Shown here piece after piece: positions 1-8,931 of a stretch of DNA of 64,000 nt (positions are counted from its first letter, which is position 1; each line of letters starts with the position of its first letter). The DNA comes from Pelotomaculum_B sp964543575 (GTDB taxonomy: Bacteria > Bacillota > Desulfotomaculia > Desulfotomaculales > Pelotomaculaceae). Below the pieces are notes generated by a model, which saw nothing but the letters and a program-made list of their open reading frames with translations, ran no database searches and was not told the origin of the DNA. The stretch spans positions 1 through 64,000 of the forward strand of contig CAZIYV010000001.1 of NCBI GenBank assembly GCA_964543575.1. Direction: 5' to 3'. The translations under genes were made by a program, and so were the position numbers.

Positions 1-84
1 AAGGTAAATCCCGGTTGTGGCTGCCGATGCTGGAATCGTATAAGATGTTCAGGGAATTTGCTCCCAACCGGTGCCTTTGGTCTG
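1..84 (-). pseudogene. Continuation of the carbohydrate-binding module after an in-frame TAA, with a second in-frame TGA
   Basis: Read on the minus strand in the same frame as the 85-2214 gene, the codons after the TAA at 85-87 give GTGWEQIP, then TGA at 49-51, then TSYTIPASAATTGIYL up to the window edge. This matches the lipoprotein at 4506-5183 (GTEWSSFP, then VFTVPEKALFTKLFLL). The module therefore continues in frame through two stop codons. Either the gene end is decaying, or the two bases are sequence errors. The rest lies outside the window. Confidence 0.65.
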
Positions 85-2214
85 TTAGCTGATATCTTTG
101 CCGGTAGTCCTGTTGCCACTTTTGTCAAGAAACATAATTACTATCCTGGCCTGGGCGCCTGTTCCTTTCCTGGCTGAGGCTGTTAAACTATAGTTGCCAG
201 GTTTTAAGGCAATATCCTGATAAAGCTGCCAGTTATAAACATTGGTGACATACTTATTGCCATTGCTTTCAGTGGCAAGCGTGCCGCCTGCGGACCAACT
301 TGTCTTATTCTGGGTGAAGCTGCCGTTTAGAATAAGCTCTCCGCCGCTGGCCGGGGGTGCCGGGGGCGTATATTTGATTACAGTAAGACTGACGGAGGCT
401 GCGTTAGACCGGTTGCCCGCGGCATCTACAGCCTCAACTTTCACTGTATAGCTGCCGGCCGGTACGGCGCTGCCGTTGACGGTTCCGTTCCAGGCAACCT
501 GCTGGGCGCCCGATGTTTTGTCGGCATCTTTCTGAAGCACCGCAACCTGAGTGGCGCCGCTGTAAACAGTAACTGTCACTTTTGCATTTTCCGAGACCTG
601 ATAGGCAATGGATACCGTGTTGGCGCCGTCAGGCGTTAAGCTATTCGGGCTGGCGATGAGGTTGTCCACCACCGGTACCGAGCGGTCTACTTTAACAGTT
701 ACAGTAGCCGACAGCCCAGTGTTGCCTGCCGCGTCACGGGCCTTGGCCCTCAGGTAATAGGTCCCTTCAGCAAGGTTCTGGGTGTTCCAGCTCAGGTTCC
801 AGCCCTGGGCGTTTTGCGTGCCGCTGCCTGCTGAAGTCCAGGGACCGGCGGCATTCTGCGCGATTTCGAAGTCTACTCCTGTCACGCCCACATTATCCGT
901 CGTTGTGGCGCTGACATTCACCTGAAGTTCCAGGAAACTGCCGTTAGCCGGCTGACTCAGGGATACCTGCGGCGCGACTGTATCAGGAACCGGAGCGGGG
1001 GGATCAACTGGTGTGCTCCCGCCGCCGTTATAAGCCTGGTTCATATAGGCGACGACCAGCAGCACAGGAGCTCCAACGTTAGTATAGCTTGAAGCCCGCT
1101 GGTAGCTGGCGTCGAAGAGATTCGGCACCAGTTTATTGAAGCGCAGCCAGAGTCCGATAAGCATATCATTGCTGCCGTTAAGAGGAGTACTGTTTACGAA
1201 CTCGTTAATTTTGCCGTCGGAGCGAATGATGTTTTTGCCGACTGTGTTGGCGAAACGCTGCACATCCACATTTGTAAACACGATGCCCGCCTCATAGGCC
1301 ATCATCACAAAATCTCCGTCAACGGCGCCGTGGCGGAAATCTTCGAATTTCTTATATCCACCGTAAGAAGGGGTATTGGTGCTGATTTGCTGGCTGCTTG
1401 TCCAGCCGGTTAAGCCGTAGCCCCACCAATAGTTCCACACGTAGCGGTCCGTTGTCAGAGTCAGGTTGTTTTTAAAATGCTGGGCAATTTTGGTTACCCG
1501 GTCCAGATATTTTGCTTCACCGGTAGTCTGATAAATTTTAAGCATAGTGCGGCCCAGGCTCATATTCTGGTTGAAAGGTACACCAACCCCGTCACACCAG
1601 TACGGAGAACCTTTCCTGTAAATGTACCAGCCGGTGTTGCCCGATTCCTTCCACTCATCCTCATGCACACCAATAGCGTCCTTGGCGGCCTGCACGTAGA
1701 TACCAGCCTTGTTATTGTAAGCGGACAGCTTGGGGTCGCTTTTCACAATCTGGGCAAACCAGGCGTAAGGGTACGAGATGGTGCCGGTATCAACCGCCAC
1801 GTGAAAATATTTACCTCCCAGAATCAGCGGGTTGCTGTCGTTGGGCGAGTCGGTGTGACGCCAGGCGGGTAGGCTTAACCCCCTGTAATCAGTGACCTTT
1901 CTAACACTATCTCTCTGGTTTAGCACGCTGTCGGCGTGATTGACAAATTTATCAAGATAGCTGGTATCCTGGTAGGTTTCGTACATCAATAAATATGATT
2001 GAAGCACGTAGGCCTCTCTGAAAGCTAGAAAGCCTGAGTCATTATTATAGTTTTTGTACCAGTCGCCGCCTCTTTGATCCAGTTGGTTAAAATAAGCCCT
2101 GAGGTCCTTTACCTCAGCTGCTTGTCCAGGTATAGCCGATAAAAAGAACACAGCCGCAAAGAAGACTAGAAACAGCCCAGTCCATAACCAAGTTTTCCTT
2201 TTCGATAAAATCAA
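85..2214 (-). CDS. Secreted alpha-barrel glycosidase-like protein with Ig-like modules, C-terminus interrupted
   Basis: 709 aa to the first stop. A signal peptide (about residues 1-32) leads into an all-helical domain of about 360 residues (repeated WF, YxxxA and HADSVL-type helices) resembling six-hairpin glycosidase/epimerase folds. A short Pro-rich linker, two Ig/FlgD-like beta modules and the first two thirds of a carbohydrate-binding-type module follow. The helical domain is a clear paralogue of the protein at 5300-6517, and the last module is a paralogue of the lipoprotein at 4506-5183. The reading frame stops at 85-87 inside the last module, although homology continues beyond it (see 1-84). 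The catalytic specificity cannot be named. It probably acts on cell-wall or extracellular polysaccharide. Confidence 0.75.
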   Translation of the reverse strand: MILSKRKTWLWTGLFLVFFAAVFFLSAIPGQAAEVKDLRAYFNQLDQRGGDWYKNYNNDSGFLAFREAYVLQSYLLMYETYQDTSYLDKFVNHADSVLNQRDSVRKVTDYRGLSLPAWRHTDSPNDSNPLILGGKYFHVAVDTGTISYPYAWFAQIVKSDPKLSAYNNKAGIYVQAAKDAIGVHEDEWKESGNTGWYIYRKGSPYWCDGVGVPFNQNMSLGRTMLKIYQTTGEAKYLDRVTKIAQHFKNNLTLTTDRYVWNYWWGYGLTGWTSSQQISTNTPSYGGYKKFEDFRHGAVDGDFVMMAYEAGIVFTNVDVQRFANTVGKNIIRSDGKINEFVNSTPLNGSNDMLIGLWLRFNKLVPNLFDASYQRASSYTNVGAPVLLVVAYMNQAYNGGGSTPVDPPAPVPDTVAPQVSLSQPANGSFLELQVNVSATTTDNVGVTGVDFEIAQNAAGPWTSAGSGTQNAQGWNLSWNTQNLAEGTYYLRAKARDAAGNTGLSATVTVKVDRSVPVVDNLIASPNSLTPDGANTVSIAYQVSENAKVTVTVYSGATQVAVLQKDADKTSGAQQVAWNGTVNGSAVPAGSYTVKVEAVDAAGNRSNAASVSLTVIKYTPPAPPASGGELILNGSFTQNKTSWSAGGTLATESNGNKYVTNVYNWQLYQDIALKPGNYSLTASARKGTGAQARIVIMFLDKSGNRTTGKDIS

Positions 2215-2406
2215 ATCTCTATTCCTCCATTCTATTGATGTTAAATCGGAGGCACTCGACCAGGGATCCTTATAGTCACTGGTCAGTCAGTGAGTAACCC
2301 AAAACACCTCCTCGAGGTAAAAATAACAAAAGGGCCTGTATCGACAATTTTCGACAAACCAAACAGCTTCCCCTTTACTTGTAGACTGTTAATTATTTGC
2401 AAAGCA

Positions 2407-2434
2407 AAAGCGCCTGTGGGTTAACAGGCGCTTT
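2407..2434 (-). terminator. Intrinsic terminator of the GT2 gene
   Basis: An 11-bp perfect inverted repeat (AAAGCGCCTGT / ACAGGCGCTTT, 6-nt loop) lies 18 bases beyond the stop of the 2453-3610 gene. On the minus strand it is followed by the T-rich run TTTGCTTT. The remaining space up to the 2214 start shows no other structure I can name. Confidence 0.75.
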
Positions 2435-2452
2435 AAAAGGTTTTTTAACTTT

Positions 2453-3610
2453 TTATGCTCTAGTGCTCCCGGCCTTTTCCCAGTAGGCAGGAGTTCGTCC
2501 GAAAATAGTTTTTGCCAACCCGGCCATACTGGCAAAGTTAAACATGCAGAAGTAGTATGGAAGATAAAAGAGCTTTGACCTGAACTGAAAAACCGCGCTT
2601 AGAAGGGCAAAAGAGTAAAATATAATTTGAACTGGCAGAAGTATCTGATAAGTGGGTGCGGCGAGATATAAAGCAATGTTGGAGTAAAAGATCAGGACTA
2701 GCGGCAGGGGCGCCAGATAGCGCAGGAGCCTGTGGGAAATCATCTTCCAGGAGAAAAGCAGGTTTGTATGAAAAGGGCTGAATATGCCCGGTGACTTTAG
2801 TATACTGCCCCATACTCTCGCCAACATTCTTACTTTGCGTTTATACTCGTCACTTGTTTTGGTGCCCGCTTTTTCAGATGCTACAGCATCATTAACATAA
2901 ACTGCTTTTTTCCCTTTTGAATTCATATAATGAGGGAATTCAAAATCGTGGCTTTGTGTATTTCCAAAATAGTGGTAATCCCTGGCACGAACGGCGTAAA
3001 TTGCCCCGTTGCCGGCGGTGATAGATCCGGTGGCTGTTTCAAGCCTGCGGAGAAATATTTCATAACGCCAGTATATGCCTTCAGAGTAGCTGCTGTTTCC
3101 CTCAGTGGTGTTGATGTATCTGAGTTGACCGCAGGTGTATCCCACGCTTTCATCTGTAAAAGGGTGCACCAGCTTTTTTAGGGCTTCTTTTTCCCACAAG
3201 GAGTTGGCGTCTGAAAAAACCAGAATCTCGCCCCGTGCTTTGCCGGCTGCTTCGTTCTGGGCCCCGGTTTTCCCCAGTCTTGATGCAGTGCTTATGAGAC
3301 GTACTCCCTGGCAGGCAAAATCAGAGACAATTTCATCGGTTTGGTCTGTTGAATAGTCGGAAACTACTATTATTTCAACCTTTTCCCGCGGATATTCCAG
3401 GTTCAGGCAATTTTCAATTTTTTGCTGGATTACAGCCTCTTCGTTATGGGCTGCAATAATTAAAGACACTTCCGGGAGGGGTCCGCCTTCGGAAATAGTC
3501 TTTTGTTTTATTATTTTAGCCAGGCAAGAAAGAAGTAGCGGGTAACCAATATAGATGTAAATTATGGAGATAGCTGACAGCAAAAATAATAATTCCAAGT
3601 TTATGACCAC
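2453..3610 (-). CDS. Membrane-associated family 2 glycosyltransferase
   Basis: 385 aa. An N-terminal membrane helix (residues 5-25) precedes a GT-A catalytic domain with the nucleotide-binding start AAHNEE, the acidic VVSDYSTDQT and FSDAN segments and a late RKVRMLARVW stretch of the Q/RxxRW type. Two or three membrane helices close the protein (about residues 285-365). This is the cellulose-synthase-like/processive GT2 layout: a sugar nucleotide donor is used at the cytoplasmic face and the product may be extruded. It lies 16 nt downstream of the methyltransferase gene at 3627-4400, so the two are likely co-transcribed. The acceptor is unknown. Confidence 0.85.
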   Translation of the reverse strand: MVINLELLFLLSAISIIYIYIGYPLLLSCLAKIIKQKTISEGGPLPEVSLIIAAHNEEAVIQQKIENCLNLEYPREKVEIIVVSDYSTDQTDEIVSDFACQGVRLISTASRLGKTGAQNEAAGKARGEILVFSDANSLWEKEALKKLVHPFTDESVGYTCGQLRYINTTEGNSSYSEGIYWRYEIFLRRLETATGSITAGNGAIYAVRARDYHYFGNTQSHDFEFPHYMNSKGKKAVYVNDAVASEKAGTKTSDEYKRKVRMLARVWGSILKSPGIFSPFHTNLLFSWKMISHRLLRYLAPLPLVLIFYSNIALYLAAPTYQILLPVQIIFYSFALLSAVFQFRSKLFYLPYYFCMFNFASMAGLAKTIFGRTPAYWEKAGSTRA

Positions 3611-3626
3611 CTTGGATAATATGCTT

Positions 3627-4400
3627 TTAACTTTCTTTCCGTCGGTACAGAACGGCCACCCAGTGAGGCTTACTTTTTTGGGGTAGTAGTTTGCGTAATA
3701 TTGAGAGAAAGTAAGATATCAAACCCCTTCTGAGAGGACCAGAACCGGTATAGCCACACTGGGGACAGACACAGTTATCGGAAACATTCCAGTGATTTCC
3801 CAGGTTTTGTCTAAAAATAGTATCCCACCGGTACGGGCGGACGGTGAGTCCGCCAAGGTACCGGTGGTTTACATATTCGAAATGAGGGAGCAGATTTATA
3901 AGCTCTTCCAGATTAAAACTGTGCAGGTGGCGGTAGCGGTGATAGGTGCAAGAACATAAAGGGCATTTTATAAACCTATCCCTTAAAAATTCATCATTAG
4001 GAACGGTGATTAAAATATATTTTTGGGCAACCCGTTGAAGCTCCAGAAGTGATTTATTGTAAATCGGGTTGGGCAAGTGTTCTATTACTTCGGCACAGAT
4101 TGCCAGGTCAAAGGACTGGTCAGGCAGGGGCAAAAGGTCCATACCGGCGACTAGCTTTTCTGACTTTACATGTTTAAGGGCTTCATTTGAAACATCAACA
4201 CCCAAAACCTTTTCGTGTTGATCCAGGAGTTGGTTAGTCAGAAGACCGTCACCGCAACCCAAGTCGATAATACTTCTGACCTCTTCCGGGATCATTTTGA
4301 TGGTTTCAAGAACCCGTGACCATTCAAGCTCTGAAGGGTTATGTCTCTGCCAGACAGCGGCCTGCTCGTAATACTGTTGGTATGTGTCAATGTTTCCCAT
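3627..4400 (-). CDS. Class I SAM-dependent methyltransferase
   Basis: 257 aa. SAM-binding motif I is IIDLGCGDGLL (about residues 41-51). A GVDVS acidic strand follows, then DLAICAEVIEHLPNP, typical of the Methyltransf_11/UbiE-like superfamily. A mid-domain CPLCSCTYHRYRH segment and a late CVCPQCG pair supply two CxxC motifs, perhaps a zinc knuckle; this is unusual for small glycan methyltransferases. Together with the following GT2 gene it probably modifies a sugar or glycolipid. The start ATG is the first in the frame and gives a normal N-terminus. Confidence 0.8.
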   Translation of the reverse strand: MGNIDTYQQYYEQAAVWQRHNPSELEWSRVLETIKMIPEEVRSIIDLGCGDGLLTNQLLDQHEKVLGVDVSNEALKHVKSEKLVAGMDLLPLPDQSFDLAICAEVIEHLPNPIYNKSLLELQRVAQKYILITVPNDEFLRDRFIKCPLCSCTYHRYRHLHSFNLEELINLLPHFEYVNHRYLGGLTVRPYRWDTIFRQNLGNHWNVSDNCVCPQCGYTGSGPLRRGLISYFLSILRKLLPQKSKPHWVAVLYRRKES

Positions 4401-4505
4401 AAATACCCCACTACTGCTTCTTAATCCACTGAAACACTAGTTGATTTACAGTTGCAGCGAACACCTGGCCAAGCCGGATGCTTTCATGTTAATACCAAAT
4501 GATAA

Positions 4506-5183
4506 TTATTGCTGGGCAGCCACGGGTGTAGCGTTCGCTTCCTTCTGCACCAGGGAAATGCTTACATTGTCAAAGCATACTGTTCCTTTGCCGTGTGAAA
4601 GTAGGAAGAGTTTGGTGAATAAAGCTTTTTCCGGTACAGTGAATACTTTTTTGGGAAAGGAACTCCATTCAGTGCCGGGGTTGTGTAAATAGCTCATGCT
4701 CTCCGGCATGATCTTATGGTCCGTGTCGTAAAACATGACGCTCATCCTGGCGGGTGACGCGGGTTCAGAACCCAGTTTTACCTTGCAGTAAATTTGGTAG
4801 GTTTCACCCGGCTGTACCTGCAGGAACTGGTATAAACCCCAGGTGTAGCCAACCTTGATGCATTTGTTGCCGTTGTCTTCAGTTACAATAGTTCCATCCT
4901 GGGGTGACCAACCGAAATGACCCATTTCAAACGTGGCGTTTTCCAGAATTGGTGGTAACTTTTCCGTTTTAGTTTTATCCGGGACTGTAGTTTGTGTGGT
5001 TTGTGGTGGCAACTGCTGTATTTGTTCCGGTCCAGTTTGTCCCGTTTGAGTCTGACTGGGTGGCTGTGCGCCCGAATTTCCGGTGGTTTGAGTTGCTACG
5101 CAGCCTGTTAGTGTATACACCATCACCATCAATAATGCTGCGACCAAAGCTGCTATCCAGATTTTTCCGCTCCTACCCCGCAT
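4506..5183 (-). CDS. Lipoprotein with carbohydrate-binding-type module
   Basis: Start taken at 5183 (225 aa), preceded by AAAGGGGGTA. The frame stays open 18 codons further up (to 5237), but this start puts a lipoprotein signal directly at the N-terminus: MRGRSGKIW, then a hydrophobic run, then lipobox LTGC with Cys as residue 28. A Gln/Thr/Pro-rich linker of about 45 residues leads to one beta-sandwich module of the CBM4/9-like type (start ILENATFE, end FDNVSISLV). The module is homologous to the C-terminal module of the 85-2214 protein. The gene follows the 5300-6517 enzyme on the same strand after 116 nt, so enzyme and binding module, fused in one protein at 85-2214, are separate here. Confidence 0.75.
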   Translation of the reverse strand: MRGRSGKIWIAALVAALLMVMVYTLTGCVATQTTGNSGAQPPSQTQTGQTGPEQIQQLPPQTTQTTVPDKTKTEKLPPILENATFEMGHFGWSPQDGTIVTEDNGNKCIKVGYTWGLYQFLQVQPGETYQIYCKVKLGSEPASPARMSVMFYDTDHKIMPESMSYLHNPGTEWSSFPKKVFTVPEKALFTKLFLLSHGKGTVCFDNVSISLVQKEANATPVAAQQ

Positions 5184-5299
5184 TTTTTTAATATACCCCC
5201 TTTTTAATTGGAAAGAATCGCTTCCGGCTCTCTGCATTATATGATGCTGGTTGAATAAATGTTTTTTCCGGGTAACAGAATTAAAAAATCTTTTTGATG

Positions 5300-6517
5300 T
5301 TATTCATCAACTACAACTATGGGGGTAGAAGAATTAGTCAATTTGATTTCTCCTTCTCTGCCGGCCCAGTTTAAATATGCTGCAACCAAAAGAACGGGTG
5401 CCCCCGCGGTTTTAAGATGGCAAACCTTTTCACAGGTGATAGCAGTGAGTGCCGGTGTCAGCTTGTGGCAGCGCAGCCACATACCAATTAAGACATCATA
5501 TGCGCCGCTTAAACCATCCGGGGAATCGCCGTTAACAAATTCATTAATCCCGCCATCATTTCTGATCAGGTTTTTTTCGAGTGTATTTGCGAAAAGCCGG
5601 ATGTCGTCTGCGGAGAAGACCAGATCCGCCTGGTAGGCCATAATTACAAAATCAACGTCAACTGCGCCGTGGCGGAAGTCCTCGATTTTTTTGTAACCTT
5701 TGTAGGAAGGGGTGTTGGCGCTTACCCGCTGGCTTTCAACCCACCCGTTATAGCCGTCTCCCCACCAGTAATTCCAGACGTAGCGGTCGGTGTTCAGGGT
5801 AAGATTGTTTTTAAAGTGGACGGCTATTTTCGCGACCCGATCGATATACCCGGTATCCCCGGTTGCCTGATATATTTTGAGCATGGTGCGGGCAAGGCCC
5901 AGATTCTGGTTGAATGGGACACCAACACCGTCGCACCAGTAGGGAGAGCCCTTTCTGTAAATGTAATAACCTTCTTCCCCTGATTCCCGCCACTCGTCAT
6001 CATGGACGCCTACAGCGTCTTTGGCGGCCTGCACATAAACATTAGCCTTGCTCTCATAAATTGACAGATTGGGGTCGCTTCTAATAATCTGGGCAAACCA
6101 GGCGTAAGGGTACGAAATATTGCCCGTGTCAACAGCGACATGAAAGAATTTACCCCCCAGGATAAGTGGGTTGGTTTTGTCCGGCGGGTCGGTGTGCCGC
6201 CAGGCGGGAAGGCTAAGACCCCGGTAATCGGCAACACCCCGGATATTGTCCCTCTGGTTAAGTACGCTGTCGGCATGAATTACAAATTTATCGAGATAAC
6301 AGGTATCCTTATAGGTTTCATACATTAACAAATACGCCTGGAGTACATACGCCTCACGGAAGGCCAGATATCCGGATTCATTGTTGTAGTCTTTATACCA
6401 ACTGCCTCCTTTACGATCCAGTTGATCAAAATAGCTCCTCAGGTCCATACTGCTTTTTTCCTCCTCTGCGGCTACGTTTTGGGGATAAATGAAAACAAAT
6501 AAAAAAAAATTAAGCAT
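5300..6517 (-). CDS. Secreted alpha-barrel glycosidase-like protein
   Basis: 405 aa with a short hydrophobic leader (residues 1-18), then the same helical domain as in the 85-2214 protein with near-identical stretches such as YLAFREAYVLQ, SLPAWRHTD, KGSPYWCDGVGVPFNQN, VWNYWWG and EDFRHGAVD. The conserved Trp, Asp and His residues suggest an active-site cleft of a six-hairpin glycosidase, lyase or epimerase. I cannot assign a CAZy family with confidence. It lacks the Ig-like and binding modules; the binding module is encoded just downstream as a lipoprotein. It diverges from the 6704 gene across a 186-bp intergenic region. Confidence 0.75.
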   Translation of the reverse strand: MLNFFLFVFIYPQNVAAEEEKSSMDLRSYFDQLDRKGGSWYKDYNNESGYLAFREAYVLQAYLLMYETYKDTCYLDKFVIHADSVLNQRDNIRGVADYRGLSLPAWRHTDPPDKTNPLILGGKFFHVAVDTGNISYPYAWFAQIIRSDPNLSIYESKANVYVQAAKDAVGVHDDEWRESGEEGYYIYRKGSPYWCDGVGVPFNQNLGLARTMLKIYQATGDTGYIDRVAKIAVHFKNNLTLNTDRYVWNYWWGDGYNGWVESQRVSANTPSYKGYKKIEDFRHGAVDVDFVIMAYQADLVFSADDIRLFANTLEKNLIRNDGGINEFVNGDSPDGLSGAYDVLIGMWLRCHKLTPALTAITCEKVCHLKTAGAPVLLVAAYLNWAGREGEIKLTNSSTPIVVVDE

Positions 6518-6703
6518 AGTGCCAACCTCAGGCAGCTTGTGCTTTTAGGCCTAGGCAAGACCACCACTCCCAAAAAATCATTTTTAAATTAACACCCTAT
6601 TATATGAAGCGGGTAATCTAAAGGTTAAACTTTTCACAATTTCTGGATAGACACATAAAATGTTTAGTAACTCAAAAAGGAAGTATTTTTTAAGAGGGTT
6701 AAT

Positions 6704-7957
6704 GTGAAAAAAAATATCGGTTTTTTTAAAAGGATGTTCGATCTTGTTTTTACCCTGGCCTTCCTGGCTTTTTTATCTCCGATTATGCTGGCAATCTCAC
6801 TGTTGATAGTGGTTGACAGCGGTTTCCCCGTTTTTTTTGTCCAGTTGAGATCTGGTGAAAATGGCCGCCAATTTCTGGTTTATAAATTCAGGACAATGTT
6901 TCAAGCAGCTGTCCCCAATAATAGTTATATAGTTGCAGGCAGTGGTGACCAACGCATAACACGTGTTGGCAGGTTGCTGCGCAGGTTAAGCCTTGATGAA
7001 ATTCCCCAGTTTTTCAATGTGTTAAAAGGTGATATGAGCGTGGTGGGTCCCCGTCCCACGTTGCCCTATCAGACCGAACGTTATGATTCCCACCAGCGCA
7101 GGCGGCTTTCCGTAAAGCCTGGCATAACCGGCTGGGCGCAGGTAAACGGGCGCAACCTATTGAGTTGGCGGGAGAAGATCGAACTGGATCTGTGGTATAT
7201 AGATCATTACTCACTTTTCCTGGATATAAAAATTATTTTTAAAACCATGGCGGTAATTACTTGCAATCAGGGGGTCTATACAAGTCATTTGGATGACGAC
7301 ATCTTGGCTGTAGAAAAAGTAGTAATTATAGGCGCCGGGGGGCATGGGAGAGTTGTAGCGGACATAATAGCGCTCTCCAGAAAGCATGAAGCTGTTCTTG
7401 CGTTTATAGACGATAATGCCGCCCTTTGGGGAGATAATATCGCAGGTGTACCTGTTTTTGGCGGAATTAACAGATTGAAATTGATGTGCCGGCAGTATCC
7501 CGGGATATCGGTGATTGTTGCCGTTGGTAATAATTCCGCCAGGCAAAAGATAGTAACGGAACTGAAAGATTATGGAATTAAGTATACCAGCTGCATACAT
7601 CCCCGGGCGGTTATTGCCGGGGAGGTAAAGATGGGGATGGGAGTGATGGTTATGGCCGGCGCTGTTATCAACACGGGTGCGATTATTGGCGACCACAGCA
7701 TTATTAATACAGGCGCTACGATAGACCACGACTGTATCCTGGAGGACTTTGTCCACATTTCGCCCGGGGTCAACCTGGCAGGAAAAGTGAAGGTGGATGT
7801 GAGAGCCCATGTCGGCATTGGCGCGGCTGTTTTGCCTTGTATCAAAATTGGCTGTGGTTCAATGGTTGGAGCAGGCTCTGTGGTGGTTCAGGATGTCCCC
7901 GCGGATGCGGTGGCTAAAGGCGTACCGGCACGGGTGACTCTGGACGGAGACGCCTGA
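6704..7957 (+). CDS. Bifunctional undecaprenyl-phosphate sugar-1-phosphate transferase / sugar N-acetyltransferase
   Basis: 417 aa fusion. Residues 1-200 are a monotopic PglC/WcaJ-type phosphoglycosyltransferase: membrane re-entrant helix near the N-terminus, YKFRTM, SLDEIPQFFNVLKGDMSVVGPRP, and KPGITGWAQVNGR. Residues 204-417 are a PglD/NeuD-type acetyltransferase: a small Rossmann-like segment with GAGGHGRVV, then a left-handed beta-helix with the GATIDHDC and VGIGAAVLP repeats. The same order occurs in Neisseria PglB, where the halves acetylate a UDP-amino-sugar and load it on undecaprenyl phosphate. Start is GTG at 6704 with GAGGG upstream. It likely initiates the glycan made by the rest of the locus. 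The aminotransferase and dehydratase expected for a bacillosamine route are not adjacent. Confidence 0.9.
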   Translation: MKKNIGFFKRMFDLVFTLAFLAFLSPIMLAISLLIVVDSGFPVFFVQLRSGENGRQFLVYKFRTMFQAAVPNNSYIVAGSGDQRITRVGRLLRRLSLDEIPQFFNVLKGDMSVVGPRPTLPYQTERYDSHQRRRLSVKPGITGWAQVNGRNLLSWREKIELDLWYIDHYSLFLDIKIIFKTMAVITCNQGVYTSHLDDDILAVEKVVIIGAGGHGRVVADIIALSRKHEAVLAFIDDNAALWGDNIAGVPVFGGINRLKLMCRQYPGISVIVAVGNNSARQKIVTELKDYGIKYTSCIHPRAVIAGEVKMGMGVMVMAGAVINTGAIIGDHSIINTGATIDHDCILEDFVHISPGVNLAGKVKVDVRAHVGIGAAVLPCIKIGCGSMVGAGSVVVQDVPADAVAKGVPARVTLDGDA

Positions 7958-7995
7958 CAAGGAAAAAATAAAAAACCATATTTGGGGGTTACCAG

Positions 7996-8931
7996 ATGAA
8001 CAGGATACGCGGACGTAGTGTGCTGGTTACAGGGGGAGCGGGTTTTCTAGGATCCAACATAGCCCGCCTGCTGTTAAGCGAGGGCGCCAAAGTTACACTG
8101 CTTGATAACTGCGGCCCAGGCCAGGAAAAAAATATTTTGGATATCATTGAGCGTGTAGTTTTACTAAGAGGTAATATTACCGACGAGGACACGGTTAAAA
8201 AAGCGGCGCGAGGCAAGGAAGTTATTGTACATGCCGCTTTTCCTGTAATTCAGTGCGACCGTTCGCTGGAGAACCAGTATATAGCTACCGGTACCGTCGG
8301 GCTTTTTAATATCCTGAAGGCAGCGCTTGAACAGCAGGCACTGGTGATCTATGTTTCATCGATTTCAGTATATGGAAAGCAGTTGTATACTCCCATTGAT
8401 GAAAAGCATCCGGTAAACCCATCTTTGGTGTACGGCGCCACCAAGCTGGCCGGTGAATTTTACTGCAGGGTTATGGCCAGAGAATACGGGTTAAAAAATG
8501 TGATACTCAGATATTCTGACTTATATGGTCCTGGCCTGGGCAGGTCCAACGCGCCTGTGGTTTTTTTGGAGAAAGCGCTGGCCGGACTTCCTTTGTTGGT
8601 GAGGGGCGGCGGCAAGCAGGTCCGTTCCTACCTTTTTGTCACCGACGCCGCGCAAGCTGTGCTGCAGGCAATTGAAAACCCGGCTGTACAGGGAATGGTT
8701 TTCAATGTGGGCGGCGACGAAACCATAACAATTATGGACCTGGCTTTAAAAGTGAAAGAGATTACCCGCAGCAACAGCGAAATCATTGCTGAGGAAGGCT
8801 GGGTCGATGAGAGGGAATACCGGATTGACTCAACCCTGGCCAGGTCAATACTGGGCTTTTGCCCGGGAGTAGATTTAAATGCCGGGCTTAGAAAGACACT
8901 GGCTTGGGTAAAAGGTGGGCGGCAGGCATGA
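7996..8931 (+). CDS. NAD-dependent sugar epimerase/dehydratase (extended SDR)
   Basis: 311 aa. The N-terminal Rossmann motif is VTGGAGFLGSNIARLL. Catalytic Ser-Tyr-Lys elements are YVSSISVYG and VYGATKLAGEFY (YxxxK). The chain matches UDP-glucose 4-epimerase-type extended SDRs in length and order. A GGGGGTT ribosome binding site precedes the ATG. The stop overlaps the next start (ATGA), so it is translationally coupled to the WbqC gene. The substrate is likely a nucleotide sugar for the glycan made here; the precise reaction is not readable from sequence. Confidence 0.88.
   Translation: MNRIRGRSVLVTGGAGFLGSNIARLLLSEGAKVTLLDNCGPGQEKNILDIIERVVLLRGNITDEDTVKKAARGKEVIVHAAFPVIQCDRSLENQYIATGTVGLFNILKAALEQQALVIYVSSISVYGKQLYTPIDEKHPVNPSLVYGATKLAGEFYCRVMAREYGLKNVILRYSDLYGPGLGRSNAPVVFLEKALAGLPLLVRGGGKQVRSYLFVTDAAQAVLQAIENPAVQGMVFNVGGDETITIMDLALKVKEITRSNSEIIAEEGWVDEREYRIDSTLARSILGFCPGVDLNAGLRKTLAWVKGGRQA

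Noticed and set aside
4441..4692. 83-aa plus-strand ORF opposite the lipoprotein gene
   Set aside because: Antisense to the carbohydrate-binding module, which has clear homology on the minus strand.
6518..6580. Possible c-di-GMP-I riboswitch tail upstream of the 6517 start (GCCTAGGCCTAAAAGC ... GCTGCCTGAGGTTGGCAC on the minus strand)
   Set aside because: The 3' half looks somewhat like the GEMM tail, but the 5' core (GGGCAAACC and GACGCAAAGCC) is missing, so there is no complete aptamer.
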